Shown: in pieces, positions 1 through 8,109 of the stretch | How positions within the stretch are numbered: position 1 is the stretch's first letter | Layout of the letters: each line of letters begins with the position of its first letter | Source of the DNA: Phycisphaerales bacterium | GTDB lineage: Bacteria; Planctomycetota; Phycisphaerae; UBA1845; Fen-1342 | Direction of reading: 5' to 3' | NCBI GenBank assembly: GCA_016795025.1 | Contig: JAEUIR010000016.1 | Location: 1-38,114 of the forward strand | Length of the DNA stretch: 38,114 nucleotides | Program-made: the position numbers and the translations under genes | Notes under the pieces: model-generated | Seen by the model: only the letters and a program-made list of their open reading frames with translations | Database searches by the model: none | What the model was told of the DNA's origin: nothing

Positions 1-117
1 TGGATGCTGGCCGATTACGTCGATGTGGTTGTGCATGTATTCGACGCACGGGCGCGCGACTATTACGACCTGGACGGGCTATGGGGCGACGCGCCGCGCG
101 TGGCGTGGACGGGATAG
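1..117 (+). CDS. rsfS: Ribosomal silencing factor RsfS (3' end only)
   Basis: Only the last 38 codons are in the window; the reading frame is open from base 1 and stops at TAG 115-117. The fragment contains [10 protein letters not shown], then [15 protein letters not shown], which matches the C-terminal beta strand and helix of the RsfS/Iojap family (usual form D-Y-G-D-V-V-V-H-V-F followed by R-x-F-Y-D-L-E-x-L-W-x-D-A). In that family the protein binds ribosomal protein uL14 and blocks joining of the ribosomal subunits when nutrients are short. The catalytic-like core and the start lie upstream of the window. The family call rests on this short but very characteristic tail. The following 248 bases (118-365) hold no gene I can support. 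Confidence 0.85.
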   Translation, partial: WMLADYVDVVVHVFDARARDYYDLDGLWGDAPRVAWTG

Positions 118-365
118 CGCTTTGTTGCGGTTGATTTTTTTCGCGGGGCGGGCCCCAATCCAATCCATCCAAACTCAACGATGAGTACCGAACATCACGC
201 CTCACTGTGTTGCGAAACGCCGCACGCTTCCTGTTGCGGCTCTGTTCAGTCAGGTTCCCGAACCACCGACCCAAGCCAACCACACCCGAATTGTCGAGCG
301 TGATGGAGCATCAACAGCGCATACATCGCATCGGACGAATCCGCCGCGCGTGAACTCCTGTTGGA

Positions 366-755
366 TCACCCGATTTTCTGTCCAAACGAGAACTCCACCA
401 GGTTACCATCCGGATCGCGAATCCCGCAAAAGTAACCCACGATTTCGCCGGCGTCGCGCGGCGGCCAGTGAACCGGCGTGCCGTCTTCTCTTGCCAGCTC
501 AAACAGTTCATCCACGCGCGAACGGCTTTCCACCGCCATGCCGATGTGCTGCGAGGGGGGTTGAATGTTCTTCTCGTAGTCCGCTTCGATCAGCACGATG
601 ACGAACTTCGGCGGCTCTTCGCCCCAACCCATCCAGGCCACGCGGTCGCCGCGATCACCGCGGGAATGAACCGCCCGCATGCCGCAATATCGCGCGTAAA
701 AGGCAACCGATCGGTCAAAATCTCGCGCCTGAAGCGCGACGTGCGTGCACTTCAT
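366..755 (-). CDS. VOC family (glyoxalase/bleomycin-resistance fold) protein
   Basis: A 129-residue protein of the vicinal oxygen chelate superfamily, the usual size for a single VOC subunit. It opens with MKCTHVALQARDFDRSVAFY, the standard first beta-alpha unit in which the His can bind metal. It ends with GYFCGIRDPDGNLVEFSF, where D-P-D-G-N-x-(V/I)-E is the VOC C-terminal signature with the Glu as a second metal ligand. HIGMAVES in the middle supplies the second-module His. The ATG at 755 was chosen over upstream in-frame starts because AGGAG lies about seven bases before it and the family begins here. The substrate cannot be told: glyoxalase, dioxygenase and fosfomycin/bleomycin-resistance subfamilies share these motifs. 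It is transcribed toward rsfS and away from the lipid operon. Confidence 0.85.
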   Translation of the reverse strand: MKCTHVALQARDFDRSVAFYARYCGMRAVHSRGDRGDRVAWMGWGEEPPKFVIVLIEADYEKNIQPPSQHIGMAVESRSRVDELFELAREDGTPVHWPPRDAGEIVGYFCGIRDPDGNLVEFSFGQKIG

Positions 756-883
756 CGCAGTGCTCCTGTCGCCGTGAATCGCGATGGCCATTGTAGCGAT
801 CGCAGCCCGCGCGAAAGCACGCAAGCTGCGCATTCTCACCCGCCGCCGCTCCCACGGATGAATTGCATTTCAGCAGGCTAACC

Positions 884-913
884 TTGCCGCTCGAATTGTG
901 ATCCGTCTATGAT
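884..913 (+). promoter_or_regulatory. Candidate sigma-70 promoter of the lipid-tailoring operon
   Basis: TTGCCG (884-889) and TATGAT (908-913) are separated by 18 bases, resembling -35 and -10 boxes, about 87 bases before the desaturase start. A GATAAT overlaps just downstream (911-916). The -10 box differs from consensus at one base and the -35 keeps TTG. This is pattern matching only. Confidence 0.35.
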
Positions 914-999
914 AATCGCAGCGAGAATGGGCCGTGGTGTGATTCAATTCGGCCTTGATTTTGCGGCGCGATTTTTTTTGACAGGAAGGTGGCTCGCGG

Positions 1000-1983
1000 A
1001 TGGCCAAACCGGCAATCCAAGCATTGCATCAACCGCGCGGGGGCAACGTGCCCGCGATGCTGTTCAATCTCGCGATGGTCGTGCTGGCCTTCGCTTCGTT
1101 GATCAGCGGCTGGCCGACCGATCACCCTGCCTGGATCATCTTCATCACGATCGTTCTTGCGTATTTTCAGCACTGCTGGACGATCATCTTCCACGAAGAC
1201 TCGCATTACAGCCTTTATGCCGCGCGCTGGCACAACATCTTCAACGGGCGCATCGTCGGAACGCTTCTGCTGATCCCGTTCGAGATTTTTCGCCAAGTGC
1301 ATATTCGTCATCACGCCAAAATGAACACGCCGGACGACTTCGAGCAATGGCCGTACAGCGATCCGGACAAGTCGCTCGCCTTCCGGCGCTGCTTCCTCGT
1401 GTTTGATATCTTGTTCGGCGCGTGGCTTGCCCCATACATCTACAACCGGGCGTTTTTCGTGAAACACACGCCCATGACCGATCCTGCCATTCGCCGCAAG
1501 GTGTGGTTCGAATTCGCGCTGATCGCGCTGTTCTGGGGAACCACGATTTCATTGGTCGCCTATTACGACGCGTGGCGCGGTTTCGCGTTCGGCTACGTTA
1601 TTCCCGCGATTCTTACGGGCTGGATTCAGACGATTCGAAAGCTGACCGAGCATCTCGGCCTTCCGGCCGGCGACCCGATGCGCGGCGCGCGAACCGTTCT
1701 GCCGCAACGCCCGTTCGGCCGGTGGCTGGCCTGGACCAGCTTCCACATCGAATCGCACGGCCTGCATCACAAATTCCCGCAGATGCCGCATCGGAATCTT
1801 GAGAAGGCGTACGCATTGCTGGAAGACGGCGAGGCCGCGCCGGAAGTGACGTTCCCGACATATTGGCGCGCTATGCGCGATATGCTGCCGCATCTGGCCA
1901 ACCCCGGCATCGGGCTGAACGCGCCCATGCAACCGCAGCGCGTCGCCGCGAGCGTTGGGACAGCGAGCGATACCGCGTGGTGA
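1000..1983 (+). CDS. Membrane fatty acid desaturase
   Basis: A 327-residue integral membrane di-iron desaturase. The three histidine boxes of the family are visible: HEDSH (residues 65-69), HIRHH (101-105) and HGLHH (253-257, inside ESHGLHHKFPQMPH). Hydrophobic stretches lie near residues 20-36, 46-60, 132-147, 169-187 and 196-209. The enzyme is expected to insert a double bond (or a related oxidation) in an acyl chain using O2 and an electron donor; regioselectivity cannot be read. The ATG at 1000 follows AGGAAGGTGG by about eight bases. It is the first of three genes with overlapping ends: its TGA (1981-1983) overlaps the GTG start of the next gene. This points to one transcript and translational coupling with the ligase and the hydroxylase downstream. 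No electron-transfer partner gene is adjacent. Confidence 0.9.
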   Translation: MAKPAIQALHQPRGGNVPAMLFNLAMVVLAFASLISGWPTDHPAWIIFITIVLAYFQHCWTIIFHEDSHYSLYAARWHNIFNGRIVGTLLLIPFEIFRQVHIRHHAKMNTPDDFEQWPYSDPDKSLAFRRCFLVFDILFGAWLAPYIYNRAFFVKHTPMTDPAIRRKVWFEFALIALFWGTTISLVAYYDAWRGFAFGYVIPAILTGWIQTIRKLTEHLGLPAGDPMRGARTVLPQRPFGRWLAWTSFHIESHGLHHKFPQMPHRNLEKAYALLEDGEAAPEVTFPTYWRAMRDMLPHLANPGIGLNAPMQPQRVAASVGTASDTAW

Positions 1984-3422
1984 TCCGCACGCAACCGCCG
2001 CGGCTGCCGCCGCTTCTCGATTTTCTCTTCTATAGCGCGAAACGCCGCGCTGCCGAGAAAATCGAGCGGCGCAGCAGCGATGTTTTGCGCCAATTGGTGC
2101 AATTCGTCGGCTCTGAGATTCCGTTTTATCGCGAGCATTGGCGGTCCGCCGGCGTGAACCTGGCGGAATTTCGGGGGACGCCGGATCTGCCGTCGCTGCC
2201 ATTCACTGACAAGAATCTCATCGTCGGCGCGGGAGCAGCCGCGATCGGCGCAACCGCTCAGGACGAAGTCGTCGTGATGAGCACCAGCGGCACTTCCGGC
2301 CGGGCCATTCATGTCCAACGCACGCGAATTGAAATGCGCCAGATGCGCCGCGGCCTGCTCCGCTATTTGTTCTGTAACGGTTTGCGGCCGTGGCATCGGG
2401 TCGTGACATTTGCCAGCCCGTGGCTGCACACGCGCCGCGGCGCGTTCATTCAGCGTTTCTGCAAAACAAGCTTCATCGCGGCGGACGCCGATTTCGACGC
2501 GCAGATCAAAACGCTGCAGAACTACGCGGGCACGGGCAAACCCGCGGAGGCGCTGATCGGCCAGACGGGCGGGATATACCTGCTCGCGCGCGAGCTGCTC
2601 CGCCGCGGACTGACGATTCCGCTGCGAGCCGTCGCGCCAACCGGCACAACCGTCATGGCCGAAATGCGCCGCGCCATGCGCGAGGCATTTCAAACCGATC
2701 CGATCGATCTTTACGGCGCGATCGAGCTCGGTCCGGTCGCGTGGCAATGTCGCCGCGGTAATTACCATGTTGACATTGATCGCGTGATCGTTGAGATCGT
2801 GGACGACCAGGGGCGACCGCTGCCACGCGGCAAATTCGGCCAGGTGGTATGCACCGCCCTGTACGCCGCCCATATGCCGTTCATTCGGTATCGACTCCTC
2901 GACATTAGCGCCCTTTCGACGAGACGTTGCGATTGCGGCCTGACGCTGCCGCTCATGGAGCCGATTCAGGGCCGCATCAACGACTTTCTGCCGACGCTGC
3001 GCGGCGACCTCGTCAGCCCGCACTTTTTCTTCCATCTGTTCGACGCGACCGGCAAGTCGCCGGTGAAAGAATGGCGGCTCATTCAGCCCGACCTGCGTAA
3101 TTTGGTGTATGAGTATGTGCCAGAGGCCGATTTCGACCCTGGCGCATTCGAGCTGGGCATGCAGCGCATCCGCGATCGCATGGGCCCCGAGTGCGCGCTG
3201 CGAACCCAGCGCGTGGACGCCGTTCCAATGGGCGCGACCGGCAAACGCACCTGCATCGTTTCCATGCTGAGACCAGCGATTGTTTCGGCTTCTCAATCAT
3301 GGGTGGGCGAGCGACTTGATTCCGCGCTTGCCGGCGATGGCGCAACATATCACTTCAATATGGATGTGTACGCAAATGCGGTCCAGGCCGCGCCGGTGGC
3401 CGTCGCGGGAGTCAACCAATGA
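1980..3422 (+). CDS. PaaK/CapK-like adenylate-forming ligase (AMP-dependent synthetase superfamily)
   Basis: A 480-residue protein resembling phenylacetate-CoA ligase and CapK. Visible motifs are STSGTSG (residues 101-107, the nucleotide phosphate loop), YGAIE (245-249, equivalent to YGxTE), RYRLLDI (303-309, where the family has RYRTGDL), the CDCGLTLP segment (317-324), GRIND (331-335), and a C-terminal GATGKR that carries the expected catalytic Lys. It should activate a carboxylate with ATP to an acyl-adenylate and probably an acyl-CoA. Start: GTG at 1980, because GTGA overlaps the desaturase stop and nothing upstream resembles the family; a GTG at 1977 is possible. No strong Shine-Dalgarno is seen, as fits coupling. 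The substrate is unknown; between a desaturase and a hydroxylase, a fatty or hydroxy-acyl substrate is a reasonable inference. Confidence 0.82.
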   Translation: MIRTQPPRLPPLLDFLFYSAKRRAAEKIERRSSDVLRQLVQFVGSEIPFYREHWRSAGVNLAEFRGTPDLPSLPFTDKNLIVGAGAAAIGATAQDEVVVMSTSGTSGRAIHVQRTRIEMRQMRRGLLRYLFCNGLRPWHRVVTFASPWLHTRRGAFIQRFCKTSFIAADADFDAQIKTLQNYAGTGKPAEALIGQTGGIYLLARELLRRGLTIPLRAVAPTGTTVMAEMRRAMREAFQTDPIDLYGAIELGPVAWQCRRGNYHVDIDRVIVEIVDDQGRPLPRGKFGQVVCTALYAAHMPFIRYRLLDISALSTRRCDCGLTLPLMEPIQGRINDFLPTLRGDLVSPHFFFHLFDATGKSPVKEWRLIQPDLRNLVYEYVPEADFDPGAFELGMQRIRDRMGPECALRTQRVDAVPMGATGKRTCIVSMLRPAIVSASQSWVGERLDSALAGDGATYHFNMDVYANAVQAAPVAVAGVNQ

Positions 3423-4312
3423 TCCCCACGCATTGGCCGATGGGGTTGACGATCAACGCCTGCGTCGTTTTGATCGGGGCGGCCTTTTTCCATTGGCTGG
3501 AGCGTCGGAATCCGATTTTCAAATCGTACAAGACCGGTCCGACCGCTCGGCGCGGCTACCTGGCGGATTTCATCGCGCTGGTCGTGGACGGTCCTGTACT
3601 TTCCGGCCTGACGAAAGCACTCTCTTTGCAACTCATTACGCTGTTGCCGGAGGCCTTGCCCGTTCTGCGCGGCTGGCCCTGGTGGACGCAATTCGCGCTC
3701 TTTTTCATCATCAACGATTTCGGCCGATACTGGCTCCACCGCTGGTATCACGAATCCGATTTGTTGTGGCGCATCCACCGCGTACATCACACCGTTGTGG
3801 AGATGGACGCATTCTCGGTTTTTCGCGTGCATGTGCTCGAAGGCGCCATCAAGTATGGCTTGCTGATCCTGCCATTTCGCTTGCTCGGCGTGGATCGCTG
3901 GGTGATGATCATTTACACATCGATCGACATTCTGAAAGGCTTCTGGCATCACGCCAATCTCCGCACGCACATCGGCTCGTGGAATTACGTGCTGAACTCG
4001 GCCGAACAGCATTGGTGGCATCATTCCGTCGAGGCTCGCGGCCAGCGCGCCAATTACGGTTCAGTGCTTTCGATTTGGGACAGATTGTTTGGCACGTTTT
4101 ACTGGCCGCGCGGCGAATGGCCGGCACGAATCGGCGTCGATGGGATGGATCGGTTCCCGAGCGATTATGTTGGCCAGTTCGCGAGCATACGGCATGACGA
4201 CGACGCGATGATTCGTGCATGCAATGCGGGCGCGGCTGAACAACCGCGATCGGCGGATGCCCAGCTGCGGCACGATGCGGCGCAGCCCGCAACCGAGCAA
4301 CCCGCCCTCTAG
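3419..4312 (+). CDS. Sterol desaturase / fatty acid hydroxylase superfamily membrane protein
   Basis: A 297-residue membrane protein of the non-heme di-iron hydroxylase family. The histidine clusters are in family order: HRWYH (residues 107-111), HRVHH (120-124), a single His in FRVH (138), WHHAN (176-180) and HWWHH (198-202). The closing NYGSVLSIWDRLFGTFYWP is also typical. Membrane stretches lie near residues 8-24, 50-85, 90-103 and 143-170. The family hydroxylates or desaturates sterols, carotenoids, fatty acids and ceramides. The ATG at 3419 overlaps the ligase TGA as ATGA, a 4-base overlap indicating coupled translation. The last 45 or so residues (RACNAG... to the end) are polar and Ala/Gln-rich and look like an added tail. 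As third gene of the operon it probably acts on the same lipid as its neighbours. Confidence 0.88.
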   Translation: MIPTHWPMGLTINACVVLIGAAFFHWLERRNPIFKSYKTGPTARRGYLADFIALVVDGPVLSGLTKALSLQLITLLPEALPVLRGWPWWTQFALFFIINDFGRYWLHRWYHESDLLWRIHRVHHTVVEMDAFSVFRVHVLEGAIKYGLLILPFRLLGVDRWVMIIYTSIDILKGFWHHANLRTHIGSWNYVLNSAEQHWWHHSVEARGQRANYGSVLSIWDRLFGTFYWPRGEWPARIGVDGMDRFPSDYVGQFASIRHDDDAMIRACNAGAAEQPRSADAQLRHDAAQPATEQPAL

Positions 4313-4344
4313 TTTTCCTGACCTCTTCCTTCTGCATCACCGAC

Positions 4345-4362
4345 GAGCGCGCTTCGGCGCTC
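4345..4362 (+). terminator. Small hairpin after the lipid operon (weak terminator candidate)
   Basis: GAGCGC (4345-4350) and GCGCTC (4357-4362) form a 6-bp stem around GCTTCG, about 33 bases after the hydroxylase stop. There is no T-tract after it; an A6 run follows instead. It may end or stabilise the upstream transcript, but termination is not well supported. Confidence 0.25.
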
Positions 4363-4481
4363 CCGCCCCCAAAAAATATTAGCCAGTTTTGAGGCTTCTT
4401 CGGTCGGATTTTGTGATCTCTCTCGACGGCCGCGCCCGGCGCGGAAATATCTCAGGACCACTCGCCGAAAGGGATACTCAC

Positions 4482-6536
4482 ATGATGAAACGCTTTTCAA
4501 GATCGCTTGGATTCTCTCACCGAGCCGTGGTTTGCGGTCTGCTTGGCGCTGCTTCGATCGCGCGCGCGGCGGGGCCGGAACTCAATGACGCCGATCTGGC
4601 CGCTCAGAAGGCCGGCTTTTCTGCGCTCACGACCGGTCCGGCTCACCCCTACGACATCATCACATCCACCGGCTATTTCCGCTCTTTTCAAACGCTGCAA
4701 GCGGCATTGCCCGAAGGCGGAATCGCCGCGGAGGACATGGACAAAACGCTGGTTATCGACGCTCAGACCGGCGCACTCGTCGTTTCGCACTTGGTCGATC
4801 AGCTTCCCGCAGGGTGGCGACTGTCCGCCCACGACGGCTTGGACGCGGATTCGCTGGGCCGCCCGATCGTCAATCGCGCGACCGGCCTGCCGGCCTGGTC
4901 TCAAGTCGATGTGGACGCGCTTCGAGCGGAAATCCAGGCACGCGCTGCGAGCGTCACAGGGTCGCCCGAATCAGATCGCACGGTTGGTAATCTCATTGCC
5001 CAGGCGTTCATTCGCCGCATCGATATCAGCGATCTGAGCATCGTTGACAATCCGGCCGTGATGACGGATATGGTGATTCAATCCGCGCTTTCGACGGTTG
5101 AACGCTATGAAGCCACGAAGTTGCAGTTCGCCGCAGAATTCGGCGGCGCGGTCGCCATGCCCGCGTACCGGCCCGAGGCCGTCGCGTTATTCGCGGCCGC
5201 CGGCTTTGATCCCGCAGGCGTCACCCCCGTTGGTGGCGAAACAGAGGAGGGTGGCACGGCCGACAGCAACTGCTATGCGACGAATACCTCGCCTCGCGGT
5301 ATCCTCACGATCACGGGCAGCACCACGCTTTGGCTACAGGACGGCACGGATGATGCAACGGCCGATGTGCCGCTCGGATTCGACTTTCGCGCGTTCGCCT
5401 GCGAAGAGCGCGGGGCCAACGACAATGTTCGCGTTTCGACCAACGGGCTGCTGAGCTTTTTTGAGCGCGGCGGCGCGGCCGCCACAAATGTTCACGCCTG
5501 GACGAACACGTTTCTGCCCGATGCGGCGGCGCCGAACGGCATTGTCGCCGGCTGGTGGGATGATCTCCAGGTTGAGCCGGCACAGGGCTCTCCCGATCAT
5601 ATTCATTACAAGACAGAGGGCGCACCGCCGTTCCGCGTCTTTACCGCGGAGTGGAGTTCGATGTCGCGCCGCGGCGGGCTGGCGACCGACTATCACTGGT
5701 TTCAGATCAAGCTCTACGAATTGACCGGCCGGATTGAAATCGTCATTGATGCGGATTTTCCGGATGCCGGCGACTCGGCCGACAATGCGAGCGTTGGCAT
5801 CGAGAACTTCGACGCAACCGATTCGGACTGCGGACCGAATTGCACGAATACCGTGACGTGGGATCATCCTTATCTGGCGCTTCACCGCTACCTGACGCGG
5901 CTCATATCCAACGATACGTGCGCATATGCAATTCCCGTGGTTGCGAACCAATCGGTGAGCGCTGACCTGATCACCGCGTGGCACAGCGAGAACGGCCCGG
6001 TGTGTTGGATGAGCGAACACAACCGCGATGTGTGGTACACGTTTACGGCCCCGAGTCGCGGCGTACTTCGCTTGAACGCATGCGGAACGATGGCGGCCGG
6101 AGGGTCCGACGCGGTGCTCGCCATCTATGACGACTGTCCCACTACCGGCGGCCAGTTGATCGCGTGCAACGACGATCGAAGCGAATGGGCCGACGCGCCG
6201 AACGGCGATTGCTCAATCCTGGATTCGTACGTCGCCGCCGTGATGAATCCTAATGAGCAGGTCATGATCCGCGCGTCGCACTTTGGAAGCTGGCTGTTTG
6301 GCGCGTTCGTCGAGTTCGACGTGCGCTTTCTGCCATCCATCCCTGGCGACATGAACTGCGACGGGCGCGTCAACAACTTCGACATCGACCCGTTCGTGCA
6401 GGCGCTAAGCGACCAGGATGGCTGGCTTGCCGAACATCCGAGCTGCGACCTGATGAACGGCGACATCAACGGCGACGGTGAGGTGAACAACTTTGACATC
6501 GATCCATTCGTGGCGTGCCTGACGGTCGGCTGCTAA
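4482..6536 (+). CDS. Secreted protein with nidogen-like and C-terminal dockerin-like modules
   Basis: A 684-residue exported protein. A signal peptide covers about residues 1-28 (MMKRFSRS, then a hydrophobic core ending AARAA-like at ASIARAAG). Residues of about 250-450 hold a beta-rich region with SFFERGG, GIVAGWWDDL and YHWFQIKLYE, resembling nidogen-like exported domains. Next comes a segment with NRDVWYTFTAPSRGVLRLNAC, like domains of secreted peptidase C-terminal type. Residues 622-684 are a duplicated dockerin-like module: GDMNCDGRVNNFDIDPFV and GDINGDGEVNNFDIDPFV, each a 12-residue calcium loop (D1, N3, D5, G6, D12), ending in Gly-Cys. Start: ATG 4482 (or 4485) behind AAGGGA. Function unknown; likely cell-surface or matrix bound. 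It is probably monocistronic, with a strong hairpin after the stop. Confidence 0.85.
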   Translation: MMKRFSRSLGFSHRAVVCGLLGAASIARAAGPELNDADLAAQKAGFSALTTGPAHPYDIITSTGYFRSFQTLQAALPEGGIAAEDMDKTLVIDAQTGALVVSHLVDQLPAGWRLSAHDGLDADSLGRPIVNRATGLPAWSQVDVDALRAEIQARAASVTGSPESDRTVGNLIAQAFIRRIDISDLSIVDNPAVMTDMVIQSALSTVERYEATKLQFAAEFGGAVAMPAYRPEAVALFAAAGFDPAGVTPVGGETEEGGTADSNCYATNTSPRGILTITGSTTLWLQDGTDDATADVPLGFDFRAFACEERGANDNVRVSTNGLLSFFERGGAAATNVHAWTNTFLPDAAAPNGIVAGWWDDLQVEPAQGSPDHIHYKTEGAPPFRVFTAEWSSMSRRGGLATDYHWFQIKLYELTGRIEIVIDADFPDAGDSADNASVGIENFDATDSDCGPNCTNTVTWDHPYLALHRYLTRLISNDTCAYAIPVVANQSVSADLITAWHSENGPVCWMSEHNRDVWYTFTAPSRGVLRLNACGTMAAGGSDAVLAIYDDCPTTGGQLIACNDDRSEWADAPNGDCSILDSYVAAVMNPNEQVMIRASHFGSWLFGAFVEFDVRFLPSIPGDMNCDGRVNNFDIDPFVQALSDQDGWLAEHPSCDLMNGDINGDGEVNNFDIDPFVACLTVGC

Positions 6537-6561
6537 GACTCGTCCGTCTGGATCAAAACGA

Positions 6562-6601
6562 ACCGCGCGGCGCGCTGATGCTCATCGGCGCGCCGCGCGG
6601 T
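6562..6601 (+). terminator. Strong hairpin terminator between convergent genes
   Basis: A perfect 14-bp inverted repeat, ACCGCGCGGCGCGC (6562-6575) and its complement (6588-6601), can be extended inward by several pairs (TGAT/ATCG region) to leave a tiny loop. It starts 25 bases after the dockerin protein stop and lies before the end of the minus-strand solute-binding gene, so it may serve both. The T-tract is poor (CTTGATTGT). Confidence 0.6.
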
Positions 6602-6671
6602 CTTGATTGTGGCAATTTGAGCAACTGCTGGCGATTGACTCGCATGGAATTGGCAGCGAGGTTTTTGCTCG

Positions 6672-7997
6672 CTACCGCGCCAGCTTCTTCACCTTCTCAT
6701 ATTTCTCTTTGAACTCGCTCGTCCATTTGCGAACGATCTTGCGCGATTCGCGATCGCCCGCCGCAAGCTGCTTTGCGATCTCAAGACTTTCCGCTTCGGT
6801 GAACGGCAGTCTGTTCCATTCTTCGAGCGCAGCCGGTTTCATGCCCCCGTCAATCAGCGCTTTCCACGCCGACTGACACTCGGGCAGCAGTTCGACGCAT
6901 GCAGCCCCGATCAGTTCCGCCAGCAAAGTCGTGCGCGCTTTTTCCAGCTTTTGGTCCATTGTGCGGAACGCGCCTTCGGCCGCCGCCTTGAACGGATCCA
7001 GCACCACCAGTTTTTCCGCGAATTGCTCGCAGACATCCGGCCGAACCGGCGTGCGGCGCAAATCGAATTTTGTCGGGCCGCCCGGCTCGCCGACGGGGAG
7101 AATCCACAACTTCTGACCGTCGACGCTGAGAACAAAGGCGATGAACTTCTCCGCCATTTCCCGGTGTGGCGGTTTGCGCAGCATGGAGATCGGATCGGGC
7201 GTAATGGCCGAGCCGCCCTTGGCGTTGATGTACTTCAGCACTTCCGGTCCGGCCTTCGCAACCTGCGCATAGCCGTAAAAATCGATGCACGGTCCCGCCA
7301 GCACGTCGCCCTTGGCGATCTCGTTTGGGATCGCGTTGCTGGAATCCGCCACCAGCCGCGCGTTGCCGAAAATGGATTGAATCATCGGCCAGCCTTTTTC
7401 CCAGCCGTTCGATTGGAGCACCAGCTCATAACAGACGCGCACGCTTGAGGAGCGCCGCGGGTCGGCCACAATCACCCACGAACGCAGCTTCGGGCCCGCC
7501 AGGTCCGCCCAGGTTTCAGGCTCAGGGATATTCTGCGACGATAGTCCCCGACGGTTCATCAAGATGCCGAACGTCGAGAGCGCCGAGCCATACCACAAAC
7601 CGTCCGGGTGAAAACTGGACACGCCGGCGATCTCGCGCGGTATGCCGCTCAGAATCGCGTCTGGGATCTTCGGGCGCTCGAGAAATCCGCGCGACGCCGC
7701 GAGATCATGGTCCGGCACGCCGCCGCCAAAGAACACGTCAATGTCCAACGTTCCGCCCTTGCTCGCCTTGTCGGTGGCGTCGAGCGTTTGCAGCGCTTGT
7801 CCCGTGGGCTTCATGAACCAGCGAATTTTCACCGGGCGTCCCACGTGTTTCGAAAACGCCGTGGTGAATTCGGTCTGAATCGCGTCGTTGTGAGGCGTAA
7901 TCACCACGAGGTCGAATTCATCGGCGAGAACGGGCTTTGCGAAAAACGCCGCGAGCGCCAGCAAGCCGGCAAAAACAGATCGGATCGAAAACCGCAT
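6672..7997 (-). CDS. Extracellular solute-binding protein (ABC type, iron/putrescine-like fold)
   Basis: A 441-residue exported binding protein. A signal peptide covers residues 1-25 (MRFSIRSVFAGLLALAAFF, then KPVLADEF). The mature part begins FDLVVITPHNDAIQTEFTTAF, the usual first strand and helix of type II periplasmic binding proteins of the AfuA/FbpA/spermidine group. GTLDIDVFFGGG and YGSALSTFGILMNRRGL follow the family hinge pattern. The C-terminal 100 residues (from about LEKARTTLLAEL) are helical and charged and extend the usual 330-350 residue size. The ATG at 7997 follows GAGGAG by about ten bases. No permease or ATPase gene is adjacent on either side, so the transporter partner is elsewhere or the protein works alone. 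The ligand is not predictable; iron or another small anion or cation complex is possible. Confidence 0.82.
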   Translation of the reverse strand: MRFSIRSVFAGLLALAAFFAKPVLADEFDLVVITPHNDAIQTEFTTAFSKHVGRPVKIRWFMKPTGQALQTLDATDKASKGGTLDIDVFFGGGVPDHDLAASRGFLERPKIPDAILSGIPREIAGVSSFHPDGLWYGSALSTFGILMNRRGLSSQNIPEPETWADLAGPKLRSWVIVADPRRSSSVRVCYELVLQSNGWEKGWPMIQSIFGNARLVADSSNAIPNEIAKGDVLAGPCIDFYGYAQVAKAGPEVLKYINAKGGSAITPDPISMLRKPPHREMAEKFIAFVLSVDGQKLWILPVGEPGGPTKFDLRRTPVRPDVCEQFAEKLVVLDPFKAAAEGAFRTMDQKLEKARTTLLAELIGAACVELLPECQSAWKALIDGGMKPAALEEWNRLPFTEAESLEIAKQLAAGDRESRKIVRKWTSEFKEKYEKVKKLAR

Positions 7998-8109
7998 GGG
8001 GGCTTAGCTCCTCGGTTGATTCACTGGTTTTCCGGACGAGCGGGATTGTAGCGGTATTCACGCGAATTCGAGTACGATGCCCCTGTACGTGGGGGCTGCG
8101 AGGAAAACG

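Noticed and set aside
181-303. A 40-codon frame beginning MSTEHHASLCCETPHASCC after rsfS, with paired Cys.
   Set aside because: No Shine-Dalgarno, no family resemblance, and low-information composition; too short to support.
2218-2761. Several long frames antisense or out of frame within the PaaK-like gene.
   Set aside because: Arg/Ala-rich translations typical of GC-rich shadow frames; the in-frame ligase has all motifs.
1767-3296. A 509-codon minus-strand frame opposite the PaaK-like gene.
   Set aside because: Its length comes from high GC on the antisense strand. It has no recognisable domain, and the plus-strand gene is well supported.
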